Shown one piece after another: positions 17,831-26,136 of a DNA stretch of 33,775 nucleotides. The position numbers and the translations under genes were made by a program. The stretch's first letter is position 1, and each line of letters opens with the position of its first letter. Source of the stretch: Cytobacillus firmus (lineage in GTDB: Bacteria; Bacillota; Bacilli; Bacillales; Cytobacillaceae); the NCBI RefSeq assembly GCF_023715565.1, contig NZ_JAMBOJ010000053.1:1-33775 (forward strand). The letters run 5' to 3'. The notes under the pieces are model-generated. The model saw only the letters and a list, made by a program, of their open reading frames with translations, was not told the DNA's origin and did no database searches.

Positions 17831-18103
17831 TTATTTAACTGCATCTTTAAGCGCTTTGCCTGGTTTGAAAGCAGGAACTTTGCTTGCAGCGATTTCGATT
17901 TCTTCGCCAGTTTGCGGGTTGCGTCCTTTGCGGGCAGCACGTTCGCGAACTTCAAAGTTTCCGAAACCGATTAGTTGTACCTTATCACCATTTTTCAAAG
18001 CATCAAGGATTGTATCGAAAACAGCATCAACTGCTTTAGTCGCGTCTTTTTTAGAAAGTTCGCCAGCCTCAGCAACTGCGTTAATTAGTTCTGTTTTGTT
18101 CAT
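17831..18103 (-). CDS. hup: HU-type nucleoid protein HBsu
   Basis: Histone-like DNA-binding dimer that compacts the nucleoid. The 90-residue protein reads [20 protein letters not shown] and carries the conserved arm region [22 protein letters not shown] place the start at 18101-18103 because GGAGGTG lies a few bases upstream; an in-frame extension of 20 residues starting further upstream has no family support. It is monocistronic, with a 485-base upstream gap that holds two candidate promoters and strong secondary structure. Also called hbs. Confidence 0.97.
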   Translation of the reverse strand: MNKTELINAVAEAGELSKKDATKAVDAVFDTILDALKNGDKVQLIGFGNFEVRERAARKGRNPQTGEEIEIAASKVPAFKPGKALKDAVK

Positions 18104-18140
18104 GCCTTTCACCTCCTCCCAAATATGGATAAAACCCAGT

Positions 18141-18170
18141 AAAATAAGATTCCTTACATACATTTGTAAA
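18141..18170 (-). promoter_or_regulatory. Candidate proximal hup promoter
   Basis: TTTACA (18165-18170) and TATTTT (18141-18146) are 18 bases apart on the minus strand, giving a leader of about 30 bases with a strong GGAGGTG. Confidence 0.45.
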
Positions 18171-18180
18171 CAAAATTACT

Positions 18181-18308
18181 GAATTCTATACGTTATGGCG
18201 TGTTTTTGTTTAACAAGCCTTATATTAAATGATAAATTGAAATTTTTCAATCAAAAAATCATTATAAACCCTTTTAAAATAAGGGTTTGGCCGCCATAAC
18301 GGTAATTC
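18181..18308. repeat. 128-base inverted repeat with inner hairpin in the hup leader
   Basis: GAATT-5 bases-CGTTATGGCG (18181-18200) is complementary to CGCCATAACG-2 bases-AATTC (18292-18308). Inside it AAACCCTT/AAGGGTTT (18266-18273 and 18281-18288) forms a second hairpin. It lies between the two candidate hup promoters, so transcripts from the distal one would carry it. Confidence 0.6.
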
Positions 18309-18315
18309 TGTTAAA

Positions 18316-18344
18316 AGATTATCACAATCAAATGCTGTTATCAA
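18316..18344 (-). promoter_or_regulatory. Candidate distal hup promoter
   Basis: TTGATA (18339-18344) and TAATCT (18316-18321) are 17 bases apart on the minus strand, about 210 bases upstream of hup. The B. subtilis gene is also known to use more than one promoter. Confidence 0.45.
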
Positions 18345-18566
18345 GAATATTTCATGATTTAATGGGAATCTTTTCTTATTTGCAACATATTTGTAATACG
18401 CTGACCTCGTTTAATTACCCTTATCATACGGGTTGAAACATATTATTTCAAATTGCAAGGGTTGCCAGTTCCTTTAAGGTGCTCTGGGTTCGGACTTAGA
18501 ACACTGGATTTTCTCCTCCTGCGTCTGAAGTTGGCCCGGATCCCGACTCATTCCACCGCAAAAAAA

Positions 18567-18586
18567 AAGACTCCAAAAGGAGCCTT
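18567..18586 (-). terminator. Intrinsic terminator after spoIVA
   Basis: AAGGCTCC pairs with GGAGTCTT (one G-U) around TTTT, followed by seven further T on the minus strand, directly after the spoIVA stop. Confidence 0.85.
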
Positions 18587-18588
18587 CA

Positions 18589-20067
18589 TTAAAGAATTAT
18601 CGCAATTAACCCGCCCGAGCCTTCGTTGATGATTCTTTCTAATGTCTCTTTGAGTTTATATCTTGCGTTTTCAGGCATCAGGGACAATTTTGCCTGAATT
18701 CCTTCTCTTACGATGGAGCTGAGGCTGCGTCCAAAGATGTCGGAGTTCCAGATTGAAAGCGGATCATCTTCAAAGTCCTGCATCAGGTAGCGGACGAGTT
18801 CTTCGCTTTGCTTCTCTGTTCCGATGATAGGAGAGAACTCAGATTCCACATCAACTTTTATCATATGAATGGATGGAGCAACAGCCTTAAGCCTTACACC
18901 AAAGCGTGATCCATGGCGTGTAATTTCCGGTTCATCGAGACTCATATCAGCCAGTGAAGGAGCAGCGATGCCGTAGCCGGTTTGCTTCACCATTCTCAGC
19001 GCATCGGAAATTTGATCATACTCAGCTTTTGCATGGGCAAATTCCTGCATCAGCTCGAGCAAGTGGTCTTTTCCGCGGATTTCAACACCCACTATCTCTT
19101 TAAGGACCTCATCATAAAGATCGTCCGGCGCATATAAGTCAATTTCGGCTACTCCCTGCCCCATTTCAATTCCTGCAAGGCCTGCCCGGTCAATGAATTC
19201 AAAGTCGCTGAATTGATGGACCACACGGTCAACATCTCTTAGCCTTTTAATATCCTTAACCGTTTCTTTAACTGCTTCCTGATAGCTTTCACGAAGCCAG
19301 TGATCTTCATGCAGCACCATAACCCAGCTTGGAAGATTTACATTCACTTCCAGTACCGGGAACTCATAAAGAGCTTCCCGCATAACATTTAATACATCCG
19401 ATTCTCTCATGCCCTCTACGCTCATGGCCAGGACAGGGATATCATATTTTTCGGCAAGATCATTTCTAAGGGCATCCGTATTTGGGTGGTGAGGCTGGAC
19501 GCTGTTAATGATCATGATAAACGGCTTGCCAACTTCCTTTAACTCATCAATAACTCTTTCTTCTGCCTCAATATAGTTTGCACGCGGTATCTCCCCGATA
19601 GTTCCGTCTGTTGTAATCACCACTCCGATTGTGGAATGCTCCTGAATCACCTTTCTTGTTCCTATTTCAGCAGCTTCGTGAAAAGGAATCGGCTCTTCAT
19701 ACCATGGTGTATTGATCATTCTCGGGCCGTTTTCGTCTTCATAGCCCTTCGCTCCCGGTACTGTATATCCCACACAGTCCACAAGCCTGATATTTACATC
19801 CAGCCCTTCTGCTACATGAACTGTAGCAGCCTGGTTAGGAACAAATTTCGGTTCTGTGGTCATAATTGTCTTGCCGGCAGCACTTTGGGGAAGCTCATCC
19901 TGTGTGCGGGCACGTTCCGCTTCGTTTTCCATATTTGGCAGTACAACCAATTCCATGAACTTTTTTATAAATGTAGATTTGCCGGTGCGAACTGCGCCAA
20001 CTACCCCGAAATATATATCGCCGCCAGTTCTTTCGGCAATATCTTTAAAAATATCAACCTTTTCCAA
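18589..20067 (-). CDS. spoIVA: Stage IV sporulation protein A, spore coat basement-layer ATPase
   Basis: Coats the forespore surface and polymerises using ATP to form the base on which the coat is built; needed for cortex as well. The 492-residue length equals that of B. subtilis SpoIVA. Walker A is GAVRTGKST (residues 24-32), with VRLVDCVGY-type switch nearby and the conserved C-terminus ending GSGGLIAIIL that docks on the forespore membrane. The start is TTG (20065-20067) with AGGAGGGG upstream, giving the family MEKVDIFKDIAERTG. A mother-cell sigma-E-like promoter is at 20136-20165. Single-gene unit. Confidence 0.98.
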   Translation of the reverse strand: MEKVDIFKDIAERTGGDIYFGVVGAVRTGKSTFIKKFMELVVLPNMENEAERARTQDELPQSAAGKTIMTTEPKFVPNQAATVHVAEGLDVNIRLVDCVGYTVPGAKGYEDENGPRMINTPWYEEPIPFHEAAEIGTRKVIQEHSTIGVVITTDGTIGEIPRANYIEAEERVIDELKEVGKPFIMIINSVQPHHPNTDALRNDLAEKYDIPVLAMSVEGMRESDVLNVMREALYEFPVLEVNVNLPSWVMVLHEDHWLRESYQEAVKETVKDIKRLRDVDRVVHQFSDFEFIDRAGLAGIEMGQGVAEIDLYAPDDLYDEVLKEIVGVEIRGKDHLLELMQEFAHAKAEYDQISDALRMVKQTGYGIAAPSLADMSLDEPEITRHGSRFGVRLKAVAPSIHMIKVDVESEFSPIIGTEKQSEELVRYLMQDFEDDPLSIWNSDIFGRSLSSIVREGIQAKLSLMPENARYKLKETLERIINEGSGGLIAIIL

Positions 20068-20135
20068 GTGATCCCCTCCTGAAATCTTGAGTTAATGGGA
20101 TAATATTATCCTATCTATTATGTTTGGACATTATA

Positions 20136-20165
20136 TGTGTATGATGTTGTCCTACATTGTTATGA
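20136..20165 (-). promoter_or_regulatory. Candidate sigma-E promoter of spoIVA
   Basis: A -10-like CATACACA (20136-20143) lies 15 bases from a -35-like TCATAAC (20159-20165) on the minus strand, about 70 bases upstream of spoIVA. The -10 fits the sigma-E consensus CATACAnT well except at the last base. SpoIVA is known to be made under sigma-E. Confidence 0.5.
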
Positions 20166-20372
20166 CAGTTTTTTTCTTTTTTACCCCCCTATCAGGAAAG
20201 TGCACTGCACCTGTCAGCCCAGCTGTAGAGCTCCAATGCTATGACAGTCCGGAATGGACAGCAGGCCATTCCAAATTTCCTTAATTATTTAGAAACTCCC
20301 CTGCGCCTTTATTTCTTTGCCTTTATGCTTTTAGTCATTAGTTGAAGAGTGGTTATAAAAATAAATAAAAAA

Positions 20373-20414
20373 ATAACCCTTCTCCTACAATATATTTTGC
20401 AGGAGAAGGGTTAT
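20373..20414 (-). terminator. Strong terminator after yphF
   Basis: A perfect 14-base inverted repeat (20373-20386 with 20401-20414) is followed by TTTTTTTATTTATTTTT on the minus strand, 3 bases past the yphF stop. Confidence 0.92.
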
Positions 20415-20416
20415 GA

Positions 20417-21130
20417 CTATTTCACCAAAAAGATTGGATCATTTGTGCCGGGCTCAATCGTATAAGGCAGTGAATAGGCGGGAACAAAATCAGAATCCTC
20501 TACAAGAAGATTTCTAATATCCTTTCCAGGTTCAGGTTTGTTCTTCTTATTCTCCAATGCCTTATACAAATCAACCCGATAATCTACATATACTTCAGCA
20601 TTGCCGGTTACGACATATGGAAGGCTCTGGCCGCTATAAGGACTGAGGGCTTTTGGCTCTTCCTTAAATCCCAATTTTTTAAAGTCCATTGTATAAACAT
20701 TTTCAGCTATTTGCTCTTTATATGGCGGGAATCCATGTGCTTTAATCCTCAGGTTAATATCCCTGATTGTTTCAGCAATTCTTAAATCAAAAATTTTCAC
20801 TTTCGGATCTGTTTCTGCGTCAACAATCACATATTGAAAAACCCCGCCGGATTCAAAGGCATTTCCAGGCGGCTCTGCCATATATTCCGGAGCAACTTTT
20901 TTAAAATCGATTGGATATTTTTGATAGATAGGAGTTGTCTGCCCCTTGGTTTTAATCGGCAGAAGACCACCATTTGCTTCCCTGTATTGATCCACTGCAG
21001 ACTGGACAGATTGAATCTGATCCTTATAGGCTATCTGATTTTGGGATAATTTTTCTTCAGGATACATACAGCCTGTCAGAATCAAAACACCGCTCAGCAA
21101 AAGCAAAAACATGTTAAAAGTTTTTTTCAT
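20417..21130 (-). CDS. yphF: YphF, putative lipoprotein
   Basis: A 237-residue exported protein with a lipoprotein signal: MKKT, a hydrophobic run and a lipobox LTGC with the lipid-bearing Cys at residue 21. The rest is soluble with no recognisable catalytic motif; function is unknown. It matches YphF of B. subtilis in position (between yphE and spoIVA). AAGGGTTGATTAA precedes the start. It follows yphE by 25 bases and shares its promoter. Confidence 0.85.
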   Translation of the reverse strand: MKKTFNMFLLLLSGVLILTGCMYPEEKLSQNQIAYKDQIQSVQSAVDQYREANGGLLPIKTKGQTTPIYQKYPIDFKKVAPEYMAEPPGNAFESGGVFQYVIVDAETDPKVKIFDLRIAETIRDINLRIKAHGFPPYKEQIAENVYTMDFKKLGFKEEPKALSPYSGQSLPYVVTGNAEVYVDYRVDLYKALENKKNKPEPGKDIRNLLVEDSDFVPAYSLPYTIEPGTNDPIFLVK

Positions 21131-21155
21131 TTAATCAACCCTTTATGTAAAAGTG

Positions 21156-21359
21156 CTAGCTGCTTGTCGGACCGCTGAACACGACAATCACTATAATAAT
21201 TCCGCTGATTATCATTAAAAAGTAGGCAACAAATGCTGTAATTACCTTAAAAACTCCAGCTTTCAGCTTGTAGCGGCTAAGATAAATTAATATTATAGAT
21301 AAAAACATAAATCCCATAGAGGCTAGAGATATCCACATTTTCATTAAAGACGGTGACAT
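21156..21359 (-). CDS. yphE: YphE, small membrane protein (DUF2768)
   Basis: A 67-residue protein with two predicted membrane spans (about residues 8-27 and 38-63), ending with a short polar tail. It matches the DUF2768 family member YphE by position and topology. Function is not known. It is first in a two-gene unit with yphF, with GGGAG upstream of the ATG and a strong promoter at 21386-21415. Confidence 0.8.
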   Translation of the reverse strand: MSPSLMKMWISLASMGFMFLSIILIYLSRYKLKAGVFKVITAFVAYFLMIISGIIIVIVVFSGPTSS

Positions 21360-21385
21360 ATAATCAACTCCCTTTTCCGAAATGT

Positions 21386-21415
21386 ATTATAACATATTAA
21401 ATGGATAAATCTAAA
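21386..21415 (-). promoter_or_regulatory. Candidate sigma-A promoter of yphE-yphF
   Basis: A perfect TATAAT (21386-21391) is preceded by TGT (extended -10), with TTTAGA (21410-21415) as the -35 at 18 bases, about 27 bases upstream of the yphE ATG. Confidence 0.6.
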
Positions 21416-21449
21416 AGCTTTTCATCACGAAAAAATGAACACAAAAAAA

Positions 21450-21482
21450 CTGAGGCAAAGAAGGGGCAATTCTTTACCTCAG
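21450..21482 (-). terminator. Intrinsic terminator after gpsA
   Basis: A 13-base stem with one G-U (21450-21462 with 21470-21482) is followed by TTTTTTTGTG on the minus strand. It lies 118 bases past the gpsA stop; the 21483-21600 interval holds no supportable gene. Confidence 0.88.
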
Positions 21483-21600
21483 CCATTTGACTAAATAACC
21501 CAGCACCCTGTTCATTACACTAGTTTGCTTCGTTGCATTGTATGCAGGAACCTGCTGTCTCGCATCATCTAATGCCTATATTTTTATATTTATATCGATA

Positions 21601-22662
21601 TCAGGTTTTTTTACTCCCGCTTTGATCTTCCAAAACGTTCGCGAGGTCTTCCATCTCATGTGTTTTTCCTCTTCCCATCAGAAGATCAACAGCATCCTTC
21701 GCATTCACATTATTAAAAAGAACATCATACAGAACAGTGGTAATTGGCATTTTCACGTCATATTTTTGAGCCAGCTGATGCGCTGCTTTTGTTGTTCTGA
21801 CTCCCTCTACGACCATGCCCATATTATCCAGGACTTCCTGCAGATTATGTCCCTTTCCAAGAAGGTTTCCTGCTCTCCAATTGCGTGAATGGACGGAGGT
21901 ACATGTAACGATCAAGTCCCCGATCCCCGCTAATCCGGAAAAGGTAAGCGGGCTTGCCCCCATCTTCATCCCTAGACGGGCGATTTCAGCAAGACCTCTG
22001 GTTATCAAGGCTGCCTTGGCATTGTCTCCATAACCTAAGCCATCTGTAATTCCGGCAGCAAGGGCGATGATATTTTTTAAAGCACCGCCAATTTCCACTC
22101 CAATGATATCGGGGTTGGTATATACTCTGAAATTGTTATTGATAAATAAATCCTGAATTTTTTCGGCAGCGTCCATATCTTTTGAAGACACCGTAACAGT
22201 AGTTGGATGCCTCAGACTAACTTCTTCTGCATGGCTTGGGCCTGAGAGCACCACAACACTGTCCAGAAGGTTTCCGGGCATTTCCTCTTCAATCATTTCA
22301 GAAATTCTGAGAAGTGAATCAGGTTCTATTCCTTTACTTACGTGCACAATAGTCAGGGGCTCTTTTCTAATTCCCTTGATCTTCCCGATTACTTCACGAA
22401 TGGCCTTTGTCGGCACTGCCAAAATCAAGGTGTCAGTTCCGCTTAAAGCCTCTTCAAGCGATGTATATCCCTTTATTTCTGCAGGCAGATGTATTCCTGA
22501 TAGATATTTTTGATTAGTATGGTGCTTATTAATTTCCTCTATCTGATCAGGATTATGGCCCCACAGTCTGACGTCATGCCCATTATCCGCAAGCACCATC
22601 GCCAGGGCAGTACCCCAGCTGCCGGCACCTGCTACAGCTACACTTTCTTTTTTCCGCTCCAT
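21601..22662 (-). CDS. gpsA: Glycerol-3-phosphate dehydrogenase [NAD(P)+]
   Basis: Reduces dihydroxyacetone phosphate to sn-glycerol 3-phosphate, the backbone for membrane lipids. The 353-residue protein has the Rossmann motif [10 protein letters not shown] near the N-terminus, HVSKGIEP, and the catalytic-region [33 protein letters not shown] choose the ATG at 22660-22662, since AAAGG lies about 10 bases upstream; an ATG 11 codons earlier has no ribosome-binding site. It follows der by 96 bases, as in B. subtilis. Confidence 0.97.
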   Translation of the reverse strand: MERKKESVAVAGAGSWGTALAMVLADNGHDVRLWGHNPDQIEEINKHHTNQKYLSGIHLPAEIKGYTSLEEALSGTDTLILAVPTKAIREVIGKIKGIRKEPLTIVHVSKGIEPDSLLRISEMIEEEMPGNLLDSVVVLSGPSHAEEVSLRHPTTVTVSSKDMDAAEKIQDLFINNNFRVYTNPDIIGVEIGGALKNIIALAAGITDGLGYGDNAKAALITRGLAEIARLGMKMGASPLTFSGLAGIGDLIVTCTSVHSRNWRAGNLLGKGHNLQEVLDNMGMVVEGVRTTKAAHQLAQKYDVKMPITTVLYDVLFNNVNAKDAVDLLMGRGKTHEMEDLANVLEDQSGSKKT

Positions 22663-22758
22663 TTGATCACTGCCTTTTAATGTATTTGGATGCATTGAAA
22701 ATTCATCCGATTCTGCCTGCCAGACACATTTTAAAGCTTCCCGGCCGGCGTCATCGCA

Positions 22759-24069
22759 TTATTTTCTTTCCCTTGCAAATATCTTAATAGGTGTGCCTTC
22801 AAAACCAAAAGCGTCCCTGATTCTGTTTTCCAGGAAACGTTCATATGAAAAATGAAGAAGTTCAGGATCATTGACAAACACAACAAATGTCGGCGGCTTC
22901 ACAGCAACCTGTGTGGTGTAATAAACCCTTAGGCGTCTTCCTTTATCTGTTGGCGTTGGGTTCATTGCAATAGCATCCATGACAACATCATTCAGGACGC
23001 TTGTTTCAACACGTAAAGAATGATTTTCACTGGCTGTGTTAATCATTGGGATAAGTGTATGAATACGCTTTTTCGTTTTGGCAGAAAGGAAAACAACAGG
23101 TGCATAATCCAGGAATTGAAAATGCTCACGGATATTTTGTTCAAATGCCTTCATTGTTTTCTCATCTTTTTCAACAGCATCCCACTTATTGACAACAATT
23201 ACAACAGCTCTGCCTGCTTCATGAGCATAACCGGCAATGCGCTTGTCCTGTTCAATGATTCCTTCTTCCCCATCAATAACCACCAGGACAACATCGGAAC
23301 GTTCAATTGCCCTCAAAGCTCTTAGTACACTATATTTTTCTGTTGTTTCATACACTTTCCCTTTTTTCCGCATACCCGCAGTATCGATGATGACATATTC
23401 CTGTCCATCCACTTTCACCTTCGAGTCGATTGCATCTCTTGTGGTGCCTGCGATATTGCTGACAATGACCCGTTCTTCACCAAGCATTGCGTTTACAAGG
23501 GAGGATTTCCCGACATTCGGGCGGCCAATTAATGAAAACTTAATGACATCTTCTCCATATTCACTTTGGCCATGTTTCGGAAAATGCTTGGCAGCTTCAT
23601 CAAGCAAGTCTCCAAGACCAAGACCATGAGAACCTGAAATTGGAAACGGCTCACCAAAGCCAAGTGCATAAAAGTCATAAATCAAATCCCGCATCTCAGG
23701 GTTATCAATCTTATTCACACCCAGAACTACAGGCTTTTTGGCTTTATATAAAATTTTTGCAACTTCCTCATCTGCGCTTGTGACACCCTCTCTTCCGTTC
23801 ACAAGAAAGACAATGACATCAGCTTCATCTATCGCAATTTCTGCCTGAAGACGAATTTGATCTAAAAATGGCTCATCCCCAATATCAATTCCGCCTGTAT
23901 CAATAATATTAAAATCATGTGTCAGCCATTCTGCAGAACTATAAATTCTGTCCCTGGTCACTCCCGGAATATCTTCGACAATCGATATCCGTTCTCCTAC
24001 AATTCTGTTAAATATCGTTGATTTGCCAACGTTAGGACGCCCGACAATAGCCAAAACTGGTTTTGCCAT
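22759..24069 (-). CDS. der: Ribosome-associated GTPase Der (EngA)
   Basis: Essential double GTPase needed for maturation of the 50S subunit. Two G domains in tandem each show GRPNVGKS (near residues 9 and 182), DTGG or DTAG switch motifs, and NKxD (VNKID, VNKWD), followed by a KH-like domain. The start is the ATG at 24067-24069 (436 residues, [10 protein letters not shown]) with AAAGGGTG 6 bases upstream; in-frame GTG and ATG codons just before it overlap that site. Followed by gpsA. Confidence 0.97.
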   Translation of the reverse strand: MAKPVLAIVGRPNVGKSTIFNRIVGERISIVEDIPGVTRDRIYSSAEWLTHDFNIIDTGGIDIGDEPFLDQIRLQAEIAIDEADVIVFLVNGREGVTSADEEVAKILYKAKKPVVLGVNKIDNPEMRDLIYDFYALGFGEPFPISGSHGLGLGDLLDEAAKHFPKHGQSEYGEDVIKFSLIGRPNVGKSSLVNAMLGEERVIVSNIAGTTRDAIDSKVKVDGQEYVIIDTAGMRKKGKVYETTEKYSVLRALRAIERSDVVLVVIDGEEGIIEQDKRIAGYAHEAGRAVVIVVNKWDAVEKDEKTMKAFEQNIREHFQFLDYAPVVFLSAKTKKRIHTLIPMINTASENHSLRVETSVLNDVVMDAIAMNPTPTDKGRRLRVYYTTQVAVKPPTFVVFVNDPELLHFSYERFLENRIRDAFGFEGTPIKIFARERK

Positions 24070-24225
24070 GAACATCACCCTTTCAATTCTTTATTCTTAA
24101 ATTGTTAAACTTTGCGTCTATGTTCCAGAAATGCCTTTTACTTAAAGTAAGCATACAGATGGCTGTCCACAATAACACTACATTGATGTTAAAACCATCC
24201 AAACCGCTTTACATTTATAAAATAA

Positions 24226-24248
24226 ACCCTTCTCAAAGATAGAAGGGT
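24226..24248 (-). terminator. Intrinsic terminator after the yphA-yphB operon
   Basis: ACCCTTCT/AGAAGGGT (24226-24233 and 24241-24248) with a 7-base loop is followed by TTATTTTATAAA on the minus strand. It separates the membrane operon from der. The 24070-24225 interval holds no gene. Confidence 0.8.
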
Positions 24249-24309
24249 CTAACTTAGATATTTTAACAAAGAGAAACCTTCACGGCAATGAAAAACTTGG
24301 AAACCTCCC

Positions 24310-24495
24310 TTAATGCTTAACAATTACATATAGTTCTTCTGTTAAGGCATGGGCAATTCCGTCTAGAATTGCTTCAAGATTGGCTGCGATGATTTCCATT
24401 TCTTTTTTATCTTCACAATGAAAAACGGCAGTCCCTGACGGTATCTTGGATGGATTTGTTGTAATAGCAGCCAGTATGTATTTTTCAAGCACCAT
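24310..24495 (-). CDS. Small partner protein of the YIEGIA-family membrane protein
   Basis: A 61-residue protein (MVLEKYILAAITTNPSK...) that resembles the small family annotated as the capping-complex subunit for YIEGIA proteins. It is predicted soluble, with a mixed strand/helix pattern and a C-terminal YVIVKH. It starts 3 bases after the yphB stop, with GGAAG upstream, so translation is tightly linked. A stoichiometric partner role fits the family name and the gene order, but I have not seen direct evidence. Confidence 0.75.
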   Translation of the reverse strand: MVLEKYILAAITTNPSKIPSGTAVFHCEDKKEMEIIAANLEAILDGIAHALTEELYVIVKH

Positions 24496-24498
24496 ACT

Positions 24499-25386
24499 CT
24501 AACTTCCTTTCCCATTCGTTTGCCGTTCAGAAGGCATCCTAATCGCATTTTCGAGTGTCGGGACTGCCTCGATGACTCTTAGGGCTTTATTAACATCCTT
24601 TACCTGGGGCAAAACAAATACCCCAACTCGCCCATCATCCAGATCCCTTTTTGCCAGAGGAACAAGCGCAGGAGTCCCTGAATCCCGGTAAACACCCAAA
24701 GCAGTAGAAACATCATGCAATATAGCCTGCCTCTGTCCCAGATTGGCAATAGTGGATCGTGCATTGAAATTTTTTGGATTTAAAATAAAGCCCATGCCAT
24801 ATCGGAGCACTTCCTCTTGCCTTTCAGGCAAGCCTATATTCATAATGTAAATATTGTCCACATACAAGCCTGCTCCATCAAAACGCGGTTCCACAAACTC
24901 AACATCAACAATATCCTTCAGCCTTCCACCCGACATTAATTTCGTGGAAACCACTATGGCAAGAACAGCTGCCGCAAGACCTCCCCATATATTAAACAGC
25001 AGATAGCCTAGCGTACTAAGCAATGATGTGAAGATTACAAGATAATTCCTGCTTTCAAAGGCTATTGCTACACCTTCTATATATGTTTTTCCTCTCGGAA
25101 CCATTTCGTAGCTGTCCAGTTCAGTCAGTGTGTTTCTCTCCATATTTCTGACTTCTCTAAACTGGGATGCAGCCAGAGTCAGAAAGGTGATGGCTGTGAA
25201 GTCTTCCTCCATAATTGAAGGAATAGCCACCGTTCCAAGGCCTGCAGCAATGAATCCTAAAGCAACATGAATAATTTTCCCGTGCAAATATGTAGGGTAT
25301 TGACGGTAATCGGTCCGAAGCATATAAATACGTGTCAAGGTTCCTATAGCCAGACCAAAAAGAATCGGGTATGTGTATTCACTCAT
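24499..25386 (-). CDS. yphB: YIEGIA-family membrane protein YphB (SeaA-like)
   Basis: A 295-residue protein with several N-terminal membrane spans (about residues 5-22, 36-58, 115-155) and the family motif, here YIEGVA, at residues 102-107. The C-terminal half is soluble and contains VGVFVLPQVKDVNKAL. It matches YphB of B. subtilis, which I recall being named SeaA for a role in spore envelope assembly; that link is from memory. Its ATG overlaps the yphA stop by 4 bases (ATGA). It is in one operon with yphA and the small downstream partner. Confidence 0.85.
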   Translation of the reverse strand: MSEYTYPILFGLAIGTLTRIYMLRTDYRQYPTYLHGKIIHVALGFIAAGLGTVAIPSIMEEDFTAITFLTLAASQFREVRNMERNTLTELDSYEMVPRGKTYIEGVAIAFESRNYLVIFTSLLSTLGYLLFNIWGGLAAAVLAIVVSTKLMSGGRLKDIVDVEFVEPRFDGAGLYVDNIYIMNIGLPERQEEVLRYGMGFILNPKNFNARSTIANLGQRQAILHDVSTALGVYRDSGTPALVPLAKRDLDDGRVGVFVLPQVKDVNKALRVIEAVPTLENAIRMPSERQTNGKGS

Positions 25387-25991
25387 GATAATTTTTGTTT
25401 CTCCCTTTCAAAATGTTTAAAGTTGGCTTCAATGTATTGGACCGCCCAATGCACCGCAATCCATAAAGCCGATATGGAAAATGAAATGCTCATGATATCC
25501 AAAAAGGCCAATGATCCAATCGTATAAGGAAAGGAAAATGGTTTAAGGATAAAGGCATATAGAAATTCTCCCTGGATGCCCCCGAGCAATATTAACGGCA
25601 GCCTGAGCATTCTGTTTTTTTGCAGGAGTACAGCCATATAAACCATAAGGAATGAAAGCATCCATTCCCGGGGGAAAATCACCCAAACAGGATCAAACAG
25701 TTCAAAAAGGTGAAAAGTGACATAGGCCATCATCAGGATGAATGTGCAAAAAAGGAAATAAAGTTTGCTCAACTTTTTTAGTCTCCGAGCGAAAATATAT
25801 AGTGATACAAGCAAAAAAAGTGCAGCGATACCAATTTCAAAATTAAGGATATTAAGTGTCAAGGGTGACATGATCATTAAGCATAAGATCCAGGCAGACA
25901 ATAAAAACCTGTATTTATTCGTTCGAGCCATAAAAAAAGTCGCCATAATCCAAACCATCCAGGAAATCCAATAAAAAAATAATCCTTCCAT
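25383..25991 (-). CDS. yphA: YphA, integral membrane protein
   Basis: A 202-residue hydrophobic protein with about six predicted membrane spans and many aromatic residues; no catalytic motif visible. It matches YphA of B. subtilis in length and position. GGAGG lies 6 bases upstream of the ATG. It is the first gene of yphA-yphB-partner. The function is unknown. Tight overlap with yphB suggests the products act together in the membrane. Confidence 0.85.
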   Translation of the reverse strand: MEGLFFYWISWMVWIMATFFMARTNKYRFLLSAWILCLMIMSPLTLNILNFEIGIAALFLLVSLYIFARRLKKLSKLYFLFCTFILMMAYVTFHLFELFDPVWVIFPREWMLSFLMVYMAVLLQKNRMLRLPLILLGGIQGEFLYAFILKPFSFPYTIGSLAFLDIMSISFSISALWIAVHWAVQYIEANFKHFEREKQKLS

Positions 25992-26023
25992 CCTCTACCT
26001 CCTATCATTTCCATTATGGCTAC

Positions 26024-26052
26024 TTCGTATGTAAATTAACCCTTCAAATTCA
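26024..26052 (-). promoter_or_regulatory. Weak candidate sporulation promoter of yphA
   Basis: CATACGAA (26024-26031) lies 14 bases from TGAATTT (26046-26052) on the minus strand. This is a sigma-E/sigma-G-like layout with several mismatches, about 30 bases upstream of yphA. Confidence 0.25.
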
Positions 26053-26086
26053 AAAGCATTGCCAAATGAATCCCAGCTGTCTTTTT

Positions 26087-26116
26087 GCATAATTCTCATG
26101 CGCTCACTTCATCTTA
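26087..26116 (+). promoter_or_regulatory. Candidate sigma-G/sigma-F promoter of the YpzI-like gene
   Basis: GCATA (26087-26091) and CATCTTA (26110-26116) are 18 bases apart, and both match the forespore consensus (GHATR and CATNNTA). It lies 20 bases before the ATG, so the leader would be only about 14 bases and begin at the ribosome-binding site. Confidence 0.55.
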
Positions 26117-26136
26117 ATAACATGGAGGTGTTATAT

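Larger units (their letters stand above)
18104..18588. other. 485-base non-coding stretch between spoIVA and hup
   Basis: No convincing gene on either strand. Read in the direction of transcription it holds the spoIVA terminator (18586-18567), an imperfect hairpin at 18507-18465 (CCAGTGTTCTAAG pairing with CTTAAAGGAACTGG with bulges), a distal hup promoter (18344-18316), a long inverted repeat (18308-18181) and a proximal hup promoter (18170-18141). It is AT-rich except for about 18465-18540. Confidence 0.6.
20068..20416. other. 349-base non-coding stretch between yphF and spoIVA
   Basis: No convincing gene. It contains the yphF terminator (20414-20373), a perfect 7-bp stem GGAATGG/CCATTCC (20251-20257 and 20266-20272), a near-palindrome GTGCACTGCAC near 20199-20210, and the spoIVA promoter. 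Weak 25-34 codon frames here were rejected. Confidence 0.6.

Noticed and set aside
18181..18308. The hup leader inverted repeat as a transposon or MITE
   Set aside because: No target duplication and no second copy in the window, so I keep it as an unexplained inverted repeat only.
20192..20269. A 25-codon minus-strand frame with an AAGGA ribosome-binding-like sequence between yphF and spoIVA
   Set aside because: Very short, rich in Cys and Trp without family resemblance, and overlapping inverted repeats; most likely chance.
20241..20345. A 34-codon plus-strand frame ending in a hydrophobic stretch
   Set aside because: No ribosome-binding site and opposite to all neighbours.
21483..21600. 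An open frame after gpsA (ending ...MNRVLGYLVKWLR)
   Set aside because: The frame has no start codon after its upstream stop except an internal ATG that leaves 13 residues, so I do not call a gene or pseudogene.
24070..24225. Possible der promoter TTGTGG-17-TACTTT
   Set aside because: Both hexamers match poorly; not enough to list as a feature.
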